Shown: positions 26,194 to 36,121, numbered from the stretch's first letter. The stretch is DNA of 64,000 nt from Faecalimonas sp. (GCA_029264305.1 JARICA010000023.1:62001-126000), one strand, 5' to 3'. The notes: a model not told the origin generated them from the sequence alone. Translations and numbers: made by a program.

Positions 26194-27249
26194 ATGAGAC
26201 GTGAAAAAACAAAAGAGATTCGTATAGGAAATAGAGTTATTGGTGGAGGGAATCCTATTGCTATTCAATCCATGACCAATACGAAAACGGAAGATGTACA
26301 GGCAACAGTGGAACAAATATTAGCGTTGGAAAAGGCGGGATGTGAGATTGTTAGGTGCGCCGTTCCAACTACGGAAGCTGCGGAAGCTTTAAAAGAAATA
26401 AAAAAGCAAATACATATTCCTCTTGTTGCGGATATTCATTTTGATTATCGCTTAGCAATTAAAGCCATCGAAAATGGTGCAGATAAAATCCGTATTAATC
26501 CGGGAAATATAGGAGATGTATCAAGAGTCAAAGCAGTTGTAGATAAGGCAAAAGAATACGGCGTTCCAATTCGTGTAGGAGTAAACAGTGGTTCATTGGA
26601 AAAAAACCTTATTGAAAAGTATGGAGGTGTGACAGCGGAAGGAATTGTAGAGAGTGCATTAGACAAAGTACACATGATTGAAAACATGGGGTATGATAAT
26701 TTAGTTGTTAGTATCAAATCATCAGATGTCTTAATGTGTATTAAAGCGCATCAGTTAATTTCTGAGCAATGTCAATATCCACTACATATTGGAATTACAG
26801 AGTCAGGAACGCTTTTATCTGGAAATATTAAGTCTTCAGTAGGTCTTGGAATTATGTTGTATGAAGGTTTGGGAGATACAATACGTGTATCTTTAACTGG
26901 AGATCCATTAGAGGAGATCAAAAGTGCAAAATTAATTTTAAAATCTTTGGGATTAAGAAAAGGTGGAATAGAAGTTGTTTCTTGCCCAACATGTGGAAGA
27001 ACAAAAATAGATTTGATCGGACTTGCAAATCAGGTAGAAAACATGGTAGAAGATATTCCTCTCGATATTAAAGTTGCAGTTATGGGGTGCGTTGTAAATG
27101 GACCAGGAGAAGCGAAAGAAGCAGATATCGGAATTGCGGGAGGAATAGGAGAAGGACTTTTAATCAAAAAAGGTGAAATAGTGAAAAAGGTAAAAGAAGA
27201 AGAACTTTTAGAAACATTAAGACAGGAACTTTTGAATTGGGGACAATAA
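26194..27249 (+). CDS. ispG: 4-hydroxy-3-methylbut-2-en-1-yl diphosphate synthase (flavodoxin)
   Basis: A 351-residue Fe-S enzyme (GcpE) of the MEP isoprenoid pathway that converts MEcPP to HMBPP. It has the N-terminal GGGNPIAIQSMTNT, the barrel motif RINPGNIG, and Fe-S ligands in SCPTCGRTKIDL and AVMGCVVNGPGEAKEAD, which mark the compact bacterial form. An AAGGAG ribosome binding site is present, and polC starts one base after the stop codon. Confidence 0.96.
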   Translation: MRREKTKEIRIGNRVIGGGNPIAIQSMTNTKTEDVQATVEQILALEKAGCEIVRCAVPTTEAAEALKEIKKQIHIPLVADIHFDYRLAIKAIENGADKIRINPGNIGDVSRVKAVVDKAKEYGVPIRVGVNSGSLEKNLIEKYGGVTAEGIVESALDKVHMIENMGYDNLVVSIKSSDVLMCIKAHQLISEQCQYPLHIGITESGTLLSGNIKSSVGLGIMLYEGLGDTIRVSLTGDPLEEIKSAKLILKSLGLRKGGIEVVSCPTCGRTKIDLIGLANQVENMVEDIPLDIKVAVMGCVVNGPGEAKEADIGIAGGIGEGLLIKKGEIVKKVKEEELLETLRQELLNWGQ

Positions 27250-27250
27250 A

Positions 27251-30200
27251 ATGGGAAAACGATTTTTTGATGTCTTTCCAACATTACAGGTAGAAAAAGA
27301 AATTGCGTATTTATTTGAAGAAGTAGAGGTAACAAAAGTAACTACTACTTCTTTGAAAGATCGATTAAAAATATATTTTTTAAGTACACATTTAATTCCT
27401 AAAATTTATGTTTATCACATGGAAGACATAATAAGAACTCAATTGTTTGGACGTACACCGATTTCTATTCATATTGTGGAAAAATATCAGCTCTCAGAGC
27501 AATATACACCAGAAAATTTAATGAAAGAATATCGAGATAGTATTTTAGAAGAACTAAAAGAAAAAAGTGCTGTGGAATATAATATGTTTTTAAATGCTAG
27601 ATGCACATTTGAAGAGGAAAGTATTCTTTGTTTAACATTGGAAGATACAATTGTTGCAAAAGGCAAACAGGATTCTATCGTGCGATTATTGGAAGAGATA
27701 TTTTGTGAGCGGTGTAATATTCCGATAGAGATTCGAGTATTTTATGAAAAGGCAAAAGAAAGTAAACATAAAAAATATAATGAAATGCGTTTGCAACAGG
27801 AAATTCGCTCGATTGTGGAAGGAAATGAAAGTCGAAGAAGAGAACATATTGAAGAAGAGAAAGAAAAGAATACTGATAAAAAACAGGAAAAAATAGTAAA
27901 ATCCAAAGAAGAGAAAAAGACATTTCAGAAGAAAGAGTTTTATTCCTCTATTAAGAGGTCAGAGGATCCGAATGTTATTTATGGTAGAAATTTTGAAGAT
28001 GATCCGATTGAACTTTCTAAGGTTGTCGGTGAAATGGGAGAAATTACTATTCGTGGAAAAGTGATTCAATTTGATACGAGAGAAATTCGTAATGAGAAAA
28101 CGATTGTTATGTTTGCAGTAACAGATTTTACGGATACGATTATGGTAAAAATGTTTACAAGGAATGAACAACTTCCGGAAATTTTAAGTGAGATTACGAA
28201 AGGTGCATTTTTGAAAATCAAGGGAGTTACAACTATTGACAAATTTGATGGCGAATTGACGATAGGATCAGTGACGGGAATTAAAAAAATTCCAGATTTT
28301 ACAACAACACGTAAAGATACAAGTCCAATAAAGCGAGTGGAACTGCATTGTCATACAAAAATGAGTGATATGGATGGGGTGTCAGAAGTAAAAGCAATTG
28401 TAAAAAGAGCTCATGATTGGGGACATAAAGCAATTGCTATTACGGATCATGGTGTGGTGCAAGCTTTTCCAGATGCAAACCATTATATTGAAACATTGGA
28501 TAAAGACGATCCTTTTAAAATTATTTATGGGGTGGAAGGATATCTAGTAGATGACTTGACAGATATTGCGGTGAATGAAGATAATCAGACATTACAGGAT
28601 ACGTTTGTTGTATTCGATATTGAAACAACAGGATTTAGTTCGGTAAAGGATAGAATTATCGAAATTGGTGCTGTGAAAGTGGACAATGGTAAAATTTGCT
28701 CTCGTTATAGTACATTTGTTAATCCAGAGGTACCTATTCCTTTTGAAATCACAAAATTAACCAGTATTACAGATGCCATGGTTATTGATGCGCCAAAGAT
28801 AGAAAAAGTACTACCTGAATTTATGGAATATGTGGGAGATGCGGTGCTTGTGGCGCACAATGCAGGATTTGATGTAGGGTTCATCGAGGAAAATTGTAGA
28901 AGACTTGGTATAGAACGAAAATTGACATCAGTGGATACCGTTGCTCTTGCTCGAGTGTTGCTTCCGACACTTTCGAGATATAAATTAAATATTGTAGCTA
29001 AAACTTTAGGAATTTCGTTGGAAAATCATCATCGTGCTGTGGATGATGCAGGAGCTACTGCAGAAATTTTCGTGAAGTTTGTGGAAATGCTAAAAGAGCG
29101 TGAAATAACTACTTTAAAAGAAGTTAATAAATTTGGAGCTATGAATCCAGATGCGATTCGAAAAATGCCAGCGCATCATGTGATTATTTTAGCAAAAAAC
29201 GATATTGGAAGGGTAAATTTATATACATTGGTATCCATGTCTCACCTAAAATATTTTGGTCGTATGCCTCGTATACCAAAAAGTGAATTAAATAAGTATC
29301 GAGAAGGATTGATTGTTGGAAGTGCCTGTGAGGCAGGGGAACTTTATCAAGCGATTTTAAACGATAAATCAGAAGAACAAATTGCAAAAATTGTTAGTTT
29401 TTATGACTATTTAGAAATCCAGCCGTTAGGAAATAATGCATTTATGTTGGAAAGTGAACGTATATCGAATGTAAATACAAAAGAAGATTTGATACAGATA
29501 AATAAAAAGATTGTCAAATTAGGTGAAGAATTTCAAAAAATGGTTGTAGGTACTTGTGATGTACATTTTTTAGATCCTGATGATGAAGTGTATAGAAGAA
29601 TTATTATGACGGGAAAAGGATTTTCAGATGCAGATGATCAAGCTCCGCTGTATTTGCGCACGACAGAAGAAATGCTATCGGAATTTTCTTATCTTGGTTC
29701 ATCAAAAGCAGAGGAAATTGTTGTTACTAATCCAAATAAAATTGCAGATATGATTGAACCAATTTCTCCAGTGCGTCCGGATAAGTGTCCACCGATTATC
29801 GAAAATTCAGATCAAGAATTGAGAGATATTTGTTATAAAAAAGCTCATAGCATGTATGGAGAAAATCTTCCAGATATGGTTGTAGAACGTCTTGAAAGAG
29901 AGTTGAATTCTATTATTTCTAATGGGTTTGCGGTTATGTATATTATTGCGCAAAAACTTGTATGGAAATCTGTGGAAGATGGATATCTTGTAGGATCCAG
30001 AGGCTCCGTTGGTTCATCTTTTGTTGCAACTATGGCTGGTATTACGGAAGTAAATCCATTGAGTCCGCATTATTATTGTAAAAAATGTCATTATAGTGAT
30101 TTTACATCAGAAGAAGTGCGTGAATACTCTGGTTTATCAGGTTGGGATATGCCAGATAAAAAATGTCCGGTCTGTGGAGAACTTCTTGCAAAAGATGGAT

Positions 30201-31714
30201 TTGATATTCCCTTTGAGACGTTTCTTGGATTTAAAGGAAATAAAGAGCCGGATATTGACTTAAACTTTTCGGGAGACTATCAGAGTAATGCCCACAAATA
30301 TACGGAGGTTATTTTCGGAACAGGACAAACTTTTCGTGCAGGAACAATTGGTACACTTGCTGAGAAGACCGCTTATGGTTTTGTGAAAAATTATTACGAA
30401 GAAAGAGATAGTCGAAAAAGAAAATGTGAAATTGAGAGAATTGTGGACGGGTGTACTGGAATTAGAAGAAGTACGGGACAACATCCTGGAGGAATTATTG
30501 TTCTCCCACATGGAGAGAATATCAATTCTTTCACGCCAGTGCAGCATCCAGCAAATGATATGACAACAGATATTATTACAACTCATTTCGATTATCACTC
30601 AATTGATCATAACTTATTGAAGTTAGATATTCTTGGCCATGATGATCCGACAATTATTCGTATGTTAGAAGATCTGATTACAGATATTACTGGAAAAAAA
30701 TTTGATGCTACTACAATTCCGTTGGATGACCCAGATGTGATGGCGCTTTTTGCTGGAACAGAAATCTTGGGAATTAAACCAGAAGATATAGGAGGATGTC
30801 CAGTAGGGTGTCTTGGAATTCCAGAGTTTGGAACAGACTTTGTTATTCAGATGGTTGTAGATACAAAACCAAAAACAATTTCAGATTTGATTCGTATTTC
30901 TGGATTATCTCATGGAACGGATGTATGGCTTAACAATGCGCAAACCTTAATCCAGGAAGGAAAGGCAACGATTTCTACAGCGATTTGTACACGTGATGAT
31001 ATTATGACATATCTAATTAATAAAGGGTTAGATAGCGAAGAATCCTTTACGATAATGGAACGTGTTCGTAAAGGAATTGTTGCAAAAGGAAAATGCAAGG
31101 AATGGCCAGAATATAAACAACATATGTTAGAACACGGAGTCCCAGAGTGGTACATTGGTTCTTGTGAAAAGATTAAGTATATGTTTCCTAAAGCACATGC
31201 TGCAGCCTATGTTATGATGGCGTACCGTATTGCTTATTGCAAAGTGAACTATCCTTTGGCATATTATGCAGCCTATTTTAGTATTCGTGCATCCGCATTT
31301 TCTTATGAAATTATGTGTCAGGGAAAGGATAAATTAGAATTTTATCTTAGAGATTATAAGAAACGTTCGGATTCTTTAAGTAAAAAGGAACAGGATGTAT
31401 TGAAAGATATGAAAATTGTGCAGGAAATGTATGCGAGGGGATTTGAATTTCTTCCACTTGATATTTATACTGCGAAAGCGGACAAGTTCCAAATTATAGA
31501 TGGTAAATTGATGCCACCACTAAATAGTATTGAAGGAATGGGCGATAAAGCTGCTGAAGCGGTAGAATCAGCGTCGAAGGATGGACCGTATTTGTCTAGG
31601 GATGATTTTAGACAAAGAACAAAAGTAAGTAAAACAGTAATTGATCTTATGGCAGATTTAGGGATGTTTGGAAATCTTCCAGAGTCAAATCAACTATCTC
31701 TATTTGATTTTTAA
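27251..31714 (+). CDS. polC: DNA polymerase III alpha subunit, Gram-positive PolC type
   Basis: A 1487-residue replicative polymerase with built-in proofreading. In order: N-terminal domain, OB-fold (about 270-350), PHP domain start (HCHTKMSDMDG), DEDD exonuclease inserted in PHP (FDIETTGFSS, VAHNAGFDVGF, HHRAVDDAGATAEIF), then the C-family polymerase core with YLVGSRGSVGSS, a zinc finger (CKKC and CPVCGE), the active-site PDIDLNFSGDYQ, and the fingers/duplex-binding end (FPKAHAAAYVMMAYRIAY). The order exonuclease-in-PHP with a C-terminal core is PolC, not DnaE. The ispG-polC order is seen in other Clostridia. Confidence 0.97.
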   Translation: MGKRFFDVFPTLQVEKEIAYLFEEVEVTKVTTTSLKDRLKIYFLSTHLIPKIYVYHMEDIIRTQLFGRTPISIHIVEKYQLSEQYTPENLMKEYRDSILEELKEKSAVEYNMFLNARCTFEEESILCLTLEDTIVAKGKQDSIVRLLEEIFCERCNIPIEIRVFYEKAKESKHKKYNEMRLQQEIRSIVEGNESRRREHIEEEKEKNTDKKQEKIVKSKEEKKTFQKKEFYSSIKRSEDPNVIYGRNFEDDPIELSKVVGEMGEITIRGKVIQFDTREIRNEKTIVMFAVTDFTDTIMVKMFTRNEQLPEILSEITKGAFLKIKGVTTIDKFDGELTIGSVTGIKKIPDFTTTRKDTSPIKRVELHCHTKMSDMDGVSEVKAIVKRAHDWGHKAIAITDHGVVQAFPDANHYIETLDKDDPFKIIYGVEGYLVDDLTDIAVNEDNQTLQDTFVVFDIETTGFSSVKDRIIEIGAVKVDNGKICSRYSTFVNPEVPIPFEITKLTSITDAMVIDAPKIEKVLPEFMEYVGDAVLVAHNAGFDVGFIEENCRRLGIERKLTSVDTVALARVLLPTLSRYKLNIVAKTLGISLENHHRAVDDAGATAEIFVKFVEMLKEREITTLKEVNKFGAMNPDAIRKMPAHHVIILAKNDIGRVNLYTLVSMSHLKYFGRMPRIPKSELNKYREGLIVGSACEAGELYQAILNDKSEEQIAKIVSFYDYLEIQPLGNNAFMLESERISNVNTKEDLIQINKKIVKLGEEFQKMVVGTCDVHFLDPDDEVYRRIIMTGKGFSDADDQAPLYLRTTEEMLSEFSYLGSSKAEEIVVTNPNKIADMIEPISPVRPDKCPPIIENSDQELRDICYKKAHSMYGENLPDMVVERLERELNSIISNGFAVMYIIAQKLVWKSVEDGYLVGSRGSVGSSFVATMAGITEVNPLSPHYYCKKCHYSDFTSEEVREYSGLSGWDMPDKKCPVCGELLAKDGFDIPFETFLGFKGNKEPDIDLNFSGDYQSNAHKYTEVIFGTGQTFRAGTIGTLAEKTAYGFVKNYYEERDSRKRKCEIERIVDGCTGIRRSTGQHPGGIIVLPHGENINSFTPVQHPANDMTTDIITTHFDYHSIDHNLLKLDILGHDDPTIIRMLEDLITDITGKKFDATTIPLDDPDVMALFAGTEILGIKPEDIGGCPVGCLGIPEFGTDFVIQMVVDTKPKTISDLIRISGLSHGTDVWLNNAQTLIQEGKATISTAICTRDDIMTYLINKGLDSEESFTIMERVRKGIVAKGKCKEWPEYKQHMLEHGVPEWYIGSCEKIKYMFPKAHAAAYVMMAYRIAYCKVNYPLAYYAAYFSIRASAFSYEIMCQGKDKLEFYLRDYKKRSDSLSKKEQDVLKDMKIVQEMYARGFEFLPLDIYTAKADKFQIIDGKLMPPLNSIEGMGDKAAEAVESASKDGPYLSRDDFRQRTKVSKTVIDLMADLGMFGNLPESNQLSLFDF

Positions 31715-31748
31715 AAGGAGATAAATTAGGAGCAAATAGTTAAATCTA

Positions 31749-31777
31749 TTGCTGTGTATAGAAAAACGTGCTATACT
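31749..31777 (+). promoter_or_regulatory. Promoter of the cobalamin riboswitch operon
   Basis: TTGCTG, 17-nt spacer, TATACT, about 40 nt before the riboswitch. It lies 35 bases after the polC stop codon and drives the operon independently of polC. Confidence 0.75.
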
Positions 31778-31814
31778 AGCATGTCAGTATAAATTTTAAA
31801 ATAGAATAATAAAA

Positions 31815-31995
31815 TGTTGTTCGGTTACTTTTGTAATGAAAAGTATTAAAAGGGAATTCGGTGAAAATCCGAAACAGCTCACTTTACTGTAAGGAATGAC
31901 GAAATCCATTAAGCCACTGTGAAGCAATGCGTCTACATGGGAAGGCGGAAAGTAGGAGTTAGTTCTAAGTCAGGAGACCTGCCGTTACAACGAGT
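31815..31995 (+). promoter_or_regulatory. Cobalamin (adenosylcobalamin) riboswitch
   Basis: Classic cobalamin riboswitch elements occur in order: AAAAGGGAATTCGGTG near 31850, AAAATCCG, CAGCTCACTTTACTGTAAGG, ATTAAGCCACTGTGAAG, GGGAAGGCGGAAAGTAGG, and the B12 box AGTCAGGAGACCTGCC at 31968-31983. When bound by cobalamin these RNAs switch genes off, either by forming a terminator or by hiding the ribosome binding site. A terminator lies about 80 nt further on, so transcriptional control is likely. Confidence 0.96.
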
Positions 31996-32074
31996 GAAAT
32001 CTTTCGGTGAGGATAAGATTACGCATAGAAAGTAAAGTAGACTTTATCAATAAAGTCTTAGTTTTTATGTGTTT

Positions 32075-32100
32075 AAAAGCAGCCGATTGGCTGCTTTTTT
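32075..32100 (+). terminator. Riboswitch-controlled intrinsic terminator
   Basis: AAAAGCAGCC / GGCTGCTTTT with a GATT loop and a final T run, after the riboswitch and before the first gene of the operon. A second hairpin (AGACTTTAT / ATAAAGTCT, 32039-32058) precedes it; it may take part in the switch. Confidence 0.88.
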
Positions 32101-32141
32101 CATTTATAATGAGTAGTTTTAATGGAGAAAAGGGGGAAGAT

Positions 32142-33005
32142 ATGAAATTTAGCGAGTTTCATCCAATTGTCAATGCAATGTATTTTGCAGTAGTTATTGG
32201 GGTTACTATATTTTCTATGTCACCATATTTTTTGGTGCTTTCTCTAGTAGGGGCATTCACATATTCGTTTATGTTGACAGGGAAAAAGTGTATAAAGCAA
32301 AATGCATATATTATTATCACCACACTTATAGTAATGACAGGAATCAATGCATTATTTACCCATAATGGAGAAACGGTTTTGTTTTATATTAGATATAATA
32401 GAATTACGTTGGAAGCGATATTTTTTGGATTAGCATCAGCTACAATGTTGTCTTCAGTAATCGTTTTATTTTCATGTTTTCATAAAGTTATGTCTGAAGA
32501 AAAGTTGATTTATTTATTTGGAAAAATATTTCCGGTATTAGGTTTAATGGTATCAATGATTTTTCGCTTTATCCCACTTTTGCATTGTAGATTTAAAGAA
32601 ATACAGATGGGGCAGGCATGTATGGGCAGAAATGCGCAGATAGGGATTATTAAGAAAGTAAGGCAATTATTAAAAGAAATTTCTATCTTAATTGCATGGT
32701 CGTTGGAAGCCTCTATAGAAAGTGCAGATTCTATGGCTGCTAGGGGATATGGTTTGCCTGGTAGAAGTAGTTTTCATTTGTTTAGAATTACTGTGCAAGA
32801 TATAGTACTTCTTCTTATGATTGGAATGTGTGGAGGAATTGTTATAGTAGGGTGTATTTTTGGTTGGACAACAATACAGTATTATCCACGAGTAGTTCTA
32901 CCAGTGATAAGTTGGAAAGAAGTTATCTGTATAAGTTCATTTGGTGTATTAATGTTTATGCCATCGGTAATAGAATATATTGGAGGACATAAATGGGAAA
33001 GATAA
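32142..33005 (+). CDS. ecfT: Energy-coupling factor transporter transmembrane protein EcfT
   Basis: A 287-residue polytopic protein with about six hydrophobic segments and the coupling-helix motif of ECF T-components (SADSMAARGYGLPG) that contacts the two ATPase domains. The open frame reaches back to 32007, but the terminator and riboswitch lie there; the ATG at 32142 has AGGGGGAAG and is the real start. It is the first gene of the cobalamin-riboswitch operon and is thus the membrane coupling part of a presumed cobalamin or cobinamide importer. Its last 13 bases overlap the ATPase gene. Confidence 0.9.
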   Translation: MKFSEFHPIVNAMYFAVVIGVTIFSMSPYFLVLSLVGAFTYSFMLTGKKCIKQNAYIIITTLIVMTGINALFTHNGETVLFYIRYNRITLEAIFFGLASATMLSSVIVLFSCFHKVMSEEKLIYLFGKIFPVLGLMVSMIFRFIPLLHCRFKEIQMGQACMGRNAQIGIIKKVRQLLKEISILIAWSLEASIESADSMAARGYGLPGRSSFHLFRITVQDIVLLLMIGMCGGIVIVGCIFGWTTIQYYPRVVLPVISWKEVICISSFGVLMFMPSVIEYIGGHKWER

Positions 33006-34660
33006 AATTTGAACAGGTAACATTTACATATCCACTTGCAGTTCAACCTGCACTTAAAAATGTTACTTTTGAAATAGAAGAGGCACAATTTATTGTGATT
33101 TGTGGAAAGTCTGGTTGTGGAAAAAGCACATTACTTAGACAAATGAAAAAAAATTTGATGCCATATGGTGAGTTGAACGGGGAAATTTTATATGATGAAA
33201 TTCCGATAAAAGAATTAGAAGAACGAAGAAGTGTATCGGAAATAGGTTATGTACAACAAAATCCAGATAACCAAATTATTACGGATAAGGTTTGGCATGA
33301 ATTGGCGTTTGGACTAGAAAGTCTTGGCTATGATAATCAAACGATTAAACGTCAAGTGGCAGAGATGGCAGAGTATTTCGGGGTGGAAAGCTGGTTTCAT
33401 AAGGAAACAAATACATTATCGGGAGGACAGAAACAATTATTAAATTTAGCCTCGATAATGGTGATGCAGCCAAAAGTATTAATTTTAGATGAACCTACAG
33501 CGCAATTAGATCCTATTGCTGCAGCAGAATTTTTGCAGATAGTTCGTAAGATTAATCGTGATTTAGGGGTTACAATTATTATGTCAGAGCACCGATTGGA
33601 AGAAGTTTTTCCAATTGCAGATAAAGTACTAGTTTTGGACGAAGGAGAAGTTATTGCTATGGATAGTCCAAGACGAATTGGAGAGTATCTGTCAGGAATG
33701 GAAACAGGAACAGTACATGCAATGTATTATGGGCTTCCAGAAGTGATTAGAATTTTTCAAAAAGTTTCTATTGGAGAATCCCCTCTTACCATACGTGAGG
33801 GGAGAAAAATGATGGAAAAATTGTTGACAGGAAAAAAGATAGTCGAATACTCTTTGAGAGAATCTGAAAATTTTAAGGAAACAGAGAGTGCTATAGAATT
33901 AAAGAATGTATGGTTTCGGTATGAAAAAGGAGATCATGATGTATTAAAAGGCGTATCTATTTCTGTGCCAAAGGGGAGTTGGTATTGTGTTTTAGGGGGA
34001 AATGGAAGTGGAAAGAGCACAATGCTGAAAATTATATGTGGAGTTTTAAGACAACAAAAAGGGAAGGTTTGTATTAATGGAATACAGAGAGGAAAAAAAG
34101 TTTGTGAGAAAATTACAATGCTTCCTCAGAATCCACAAGCTATTTTTACAGAAATTACGGTAGAAGAAGAATTGTTTGAAAGTATGACTTTTATGGAGAT
34201 GAACGATGGGGAAAAGATTTCAAAAGTAGAAGAAATGCTAGAACAAATGGAAATAGCACATTTAAGAAAAGCAAATCCATATGACTTATCAGGAGGAGAA
34301 CAACAAAGATTAGCCCTTGGTAAAATTTTGTTATTAGAACCAACAGTTCTCCTTTTAGATGAACCAACAAAGAGTTTAGATCCTTTTTTTAAAAGAACAT
34401 TAGCAAAAATTTTAAAAGAATTACAGATAAAGGGAATGACTATTTTTATGGTGAGCCATGATGTGGAATTTTGTGCAGCTTATACAGATTATTGTGCTAT
34501 GTTTTTTGATGGAGAAATTATATCAGAAGATTACACGAGAAAATTCTTTTCTGGGAATAGCTTTTATACGACAACGGCAAATAAAATTGTGAGAAGTTGG
34601 AATAAGGAATTGATTACTTGTGAGGAGGTTCAGGAATGGCTTCAGAAAAACTGCAATTAA
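32993..34660 (+). CDS. ECF transporter double ATPase (fused EcfA and EcfA')
   Basis: A 555-residue protein with two complete ABC ATPase domains. Domain one has Walker A GKSGCGKST, signature LSGGQKQ and Walker B ILDEPTAQLD. Domain two, from about residue 300, has GGNGSGKST, LSGGEQQR and LLDEPTKSLD. Two fused ATPases replace the usual separate EcfA1/EcfA2 pair and power substrate uptake through EcfT and the S-component. The gene overlaps both neighbours (13 and 25 bases), consistent with stoichiometric co-translation. Confidence 0.93.
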   Translation: MGKIKFEQVTFTYPLAVQPALKNVTFEIEEAQFIVICGKSGCGKSTLLRQMKKNLMPYGELNGEILYDEIPIKELEERRSVSEIGYVQQNPDNQIITDKVWHELAFGLESLGYDNQTIKRQVAEMAEYFGVESWFHKETNTLSGGQKQLLNLASIMVMQPKVLILDEPTAQLDPIAAAEFLQIVRKINRDLGVTIIMSEHRLEEVFPIADKVLVLDEGEVIAMDSPRRIGEYLSGMETGTVHAMYYGLPEVIRIFQKVSIGESPLTIREGRKMMEKLLTGKKIVEYSLRESENFKETESAIELKNVWFRYEKGDHDVLKGVSISVPKGSWYCVLGGNGSGKSTMLKIICGVLRQQKGKVCINGIQRGKKVCEKITMLPQNPQAIFTEITVEEELFESMTFMEMNDGEKISKVEEMLEQMEIAHLRKANPYDLSGGEQQRLALGKILLLEPTVLLLDEPTKSLDPFFKRTLAKILKELQIKGMTIFMVSHDVEFCAAYTDYCAMFFDGEIISEDYTRKFFSGNSFYTTTANKIVRSWNKELITCEEVQEWLQKNCN

Positions 34661-35574
34661 CACAGCAGGAAAAGGCAGCAAAACAACGTCTGCATGTGGG
34701 AGCAGAACTGATATTAATAGGTATTCCTATTGTACTTATAGTAGGAATAAAATTTTTACCAAAAGAATGGTATATGTTACTTAGTTGGATTCTTTTAGCA
34801 ATGACAATAGCCCCTTTTTTTATGGTTTTTGAATCAAGAAAACCTAAAGCAAGAGAAATTGTTTTACTTGTTATGATGAGCGCTCTTGTTGTTGTAACAC
34901 ATTTATTTTTTCATATTATATTTCCAATACAGATAGGAACGGCTTTGATTATCATTAGTGGTATTTCGCTTGGACCAGAGGCAGGTTTTTTTATTGGAGC
35001 ATTAAGTAGGTTTGTATGCAATTTTTATATGGGACAGGGTCCGTGGACCCCATGGCAAATGTTTTGTTGGGGGATACTTGGTTTTTTGGCAGGATTTGCA
35101 TTTAATTGTGGAAATAAAGAAACATTAAAATCGAAAAAATTTAAAATTATTGCAGGTCCAGTAATAACAATACTTTTTTCATTTTTATTGGCATATGTTA
35201 GTTTTTTGTTATACCCAGGAAATGATAGTGTGGTTGGTTGGAGATTTTATTTATTTGGTGCAGTTGGTTTATTTTTAGGAGTAATCATGCAAAGAAAACG
35301 CCTTCCGATAGATCATATTACACTTTCGGTATTTACTTTTTGTACAACATTTATTGTATATGGTGGAATTATGAATCTAAGTAGTGCGTTGTTATCGACA
35401 AATGGTAGTCAGGCAAAAGGACTTAGTGTTGAAGGATTAAGGATATTATATGTTACTGGTGTACCGTATGATTTTTTTCATGCATTAACAGCTGCGATTT
35501 GTGTATATTTTCTTGGAGAAAATATTATTCAAAAATTGGAAAGAATAAAAATAAAATATGGTATTTATAAGTAG
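34636..35574 (+). CDS. ECF transporter S component, predicted cobalamin-specific
   Basis: A 312-residue integral membrane protein with about eight hydrophobic segments. The first half has a basic leader and two helices, then MSALVVVTHLFFHIIFPIQI, the SGISLGPEAGFFIGALSRFV loop and the PYDFFHALTAAICVYFLGEN end, which resemble S-components of ECF importers. It is longer than typical S-components (about 180-210 residues). Riboswitch control and fused ATPases in the same operon make cobalamin or a precursor the likely substrate; this is inference. It starts within the last 25 bases of the ATPase gene. Confidence 0.8.
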   Translation: MASEKLQLTQQEKAAKQRLHVGAELILIGIPIVLIVGIKFLPKEWYMLLSWILLAMTIAPFFMVFESRKPKAREIVLLVMMSALVVVTHLFFHIIFPIQIGTALIIISGISLGPEAGFFIGALSRFVCNFYMGQGPWTPWQMFCWGILGFLAGFAFNCGNKETLKSKKFKIIAGPVITILFSFLLAYVSFLLYPGNDSVVGWRFYLFGAVGLFLGVIMQRKRLPIDHITLSVFTFCTTFIVYGGIMNLSSALLSTNGSQAKGLSVEGLRILYVTGVPYDFFHALTAAICVYFLGENIIQKLERIKIKYGIYK

Positions 35575-35592
35575 AAAATAAAGGAGATAGAT

Positions 35593-36105
35593 GTGGATAA
35601 AGAATTTGAAAAGCAAATACGAAATAAGAAAAAACGGAAGATTTCAGTAGCCATTGTTATTACACTTGTTTTGATAACAACTTTATTTTCTTTTAAACTA
35701 GAAGATGGGAAGGGAAAAAAGGAAAGTGAAGTTACGTTAGAAATTCGCTGTGATGAACTTATGCAACATCCTGAAAAAATGAAAAAGCCGGAATTGTGGC
35801 AATATATACCGAAAGATGGAATTTTACTAAAAGAAACAAAATGTACGATGAAAAGCGGTGAAACGGTTTTTGATATTTTAAATAGGGTGTGTAGGGAGAA
35901 AAATATTCAAATAGAATATAGTCATGCAGCAGGATATGATTCATATTATGTGGAAGGAATACAGTATTTATATGAATTTGATGCTGGAAAAAGAAGTGGT
36001 TGGATTTATCTTGTTGATGGAGAAAATACCAATTATGGCTGTTCTCAATATAAGTTAAAAGGTGGAGAAAAAATCGTATGGAAATATGTATGCGATTACA
36101 AATAA
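35593..36105 (+). CDS. Exported DUF4430 protein (transcobalamin beta-domain-like)
   Basis: A 170-residue protein with an N-terminal basic segment and transmembrane helix (VAIVITLVLITTLFSF, about residues 20-36). The extracellular part ends in a recognisable DUF4430 domain: YVEGIQYLYEFDAGKRSGW, then IYLVDGENTNYGCS and KLKGGEKIVWKY. DUF4430 is the domain assigned to the C-terminal beta part of animal transcobalamin and intrinsic factor, which contacts cobalamin. In an operon under a cobalamin riboswitch, a B12-binding or relay role at the cell surface is a fair inference. GTG start with GGAG upstream. Confidence 0.85.
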   Translation: MDKEFEKQIRNKKKRKISVAIVITLVLITTLFSFKLEDGKGKKESEVTLEIRCDELMQHPEKMKKPELWQYIPKDGILLKETKCTMKSGETVFDILNRVCREKNIQIEYSHAAGYDSYYVEGIQYLYEFDAGKRSGWIYLVDGENTNYGCSQYKLKGGEKIVWKYVCDYK

Positions 36106-36121
36106 AGCAAGGGAAGGGAAA

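Noticed and set aside
32007-32141. Upstream extension of the EcfT reading frame
   Set aside because: This stretch contains the end of the riboswitch region and the intrinsic terminator.
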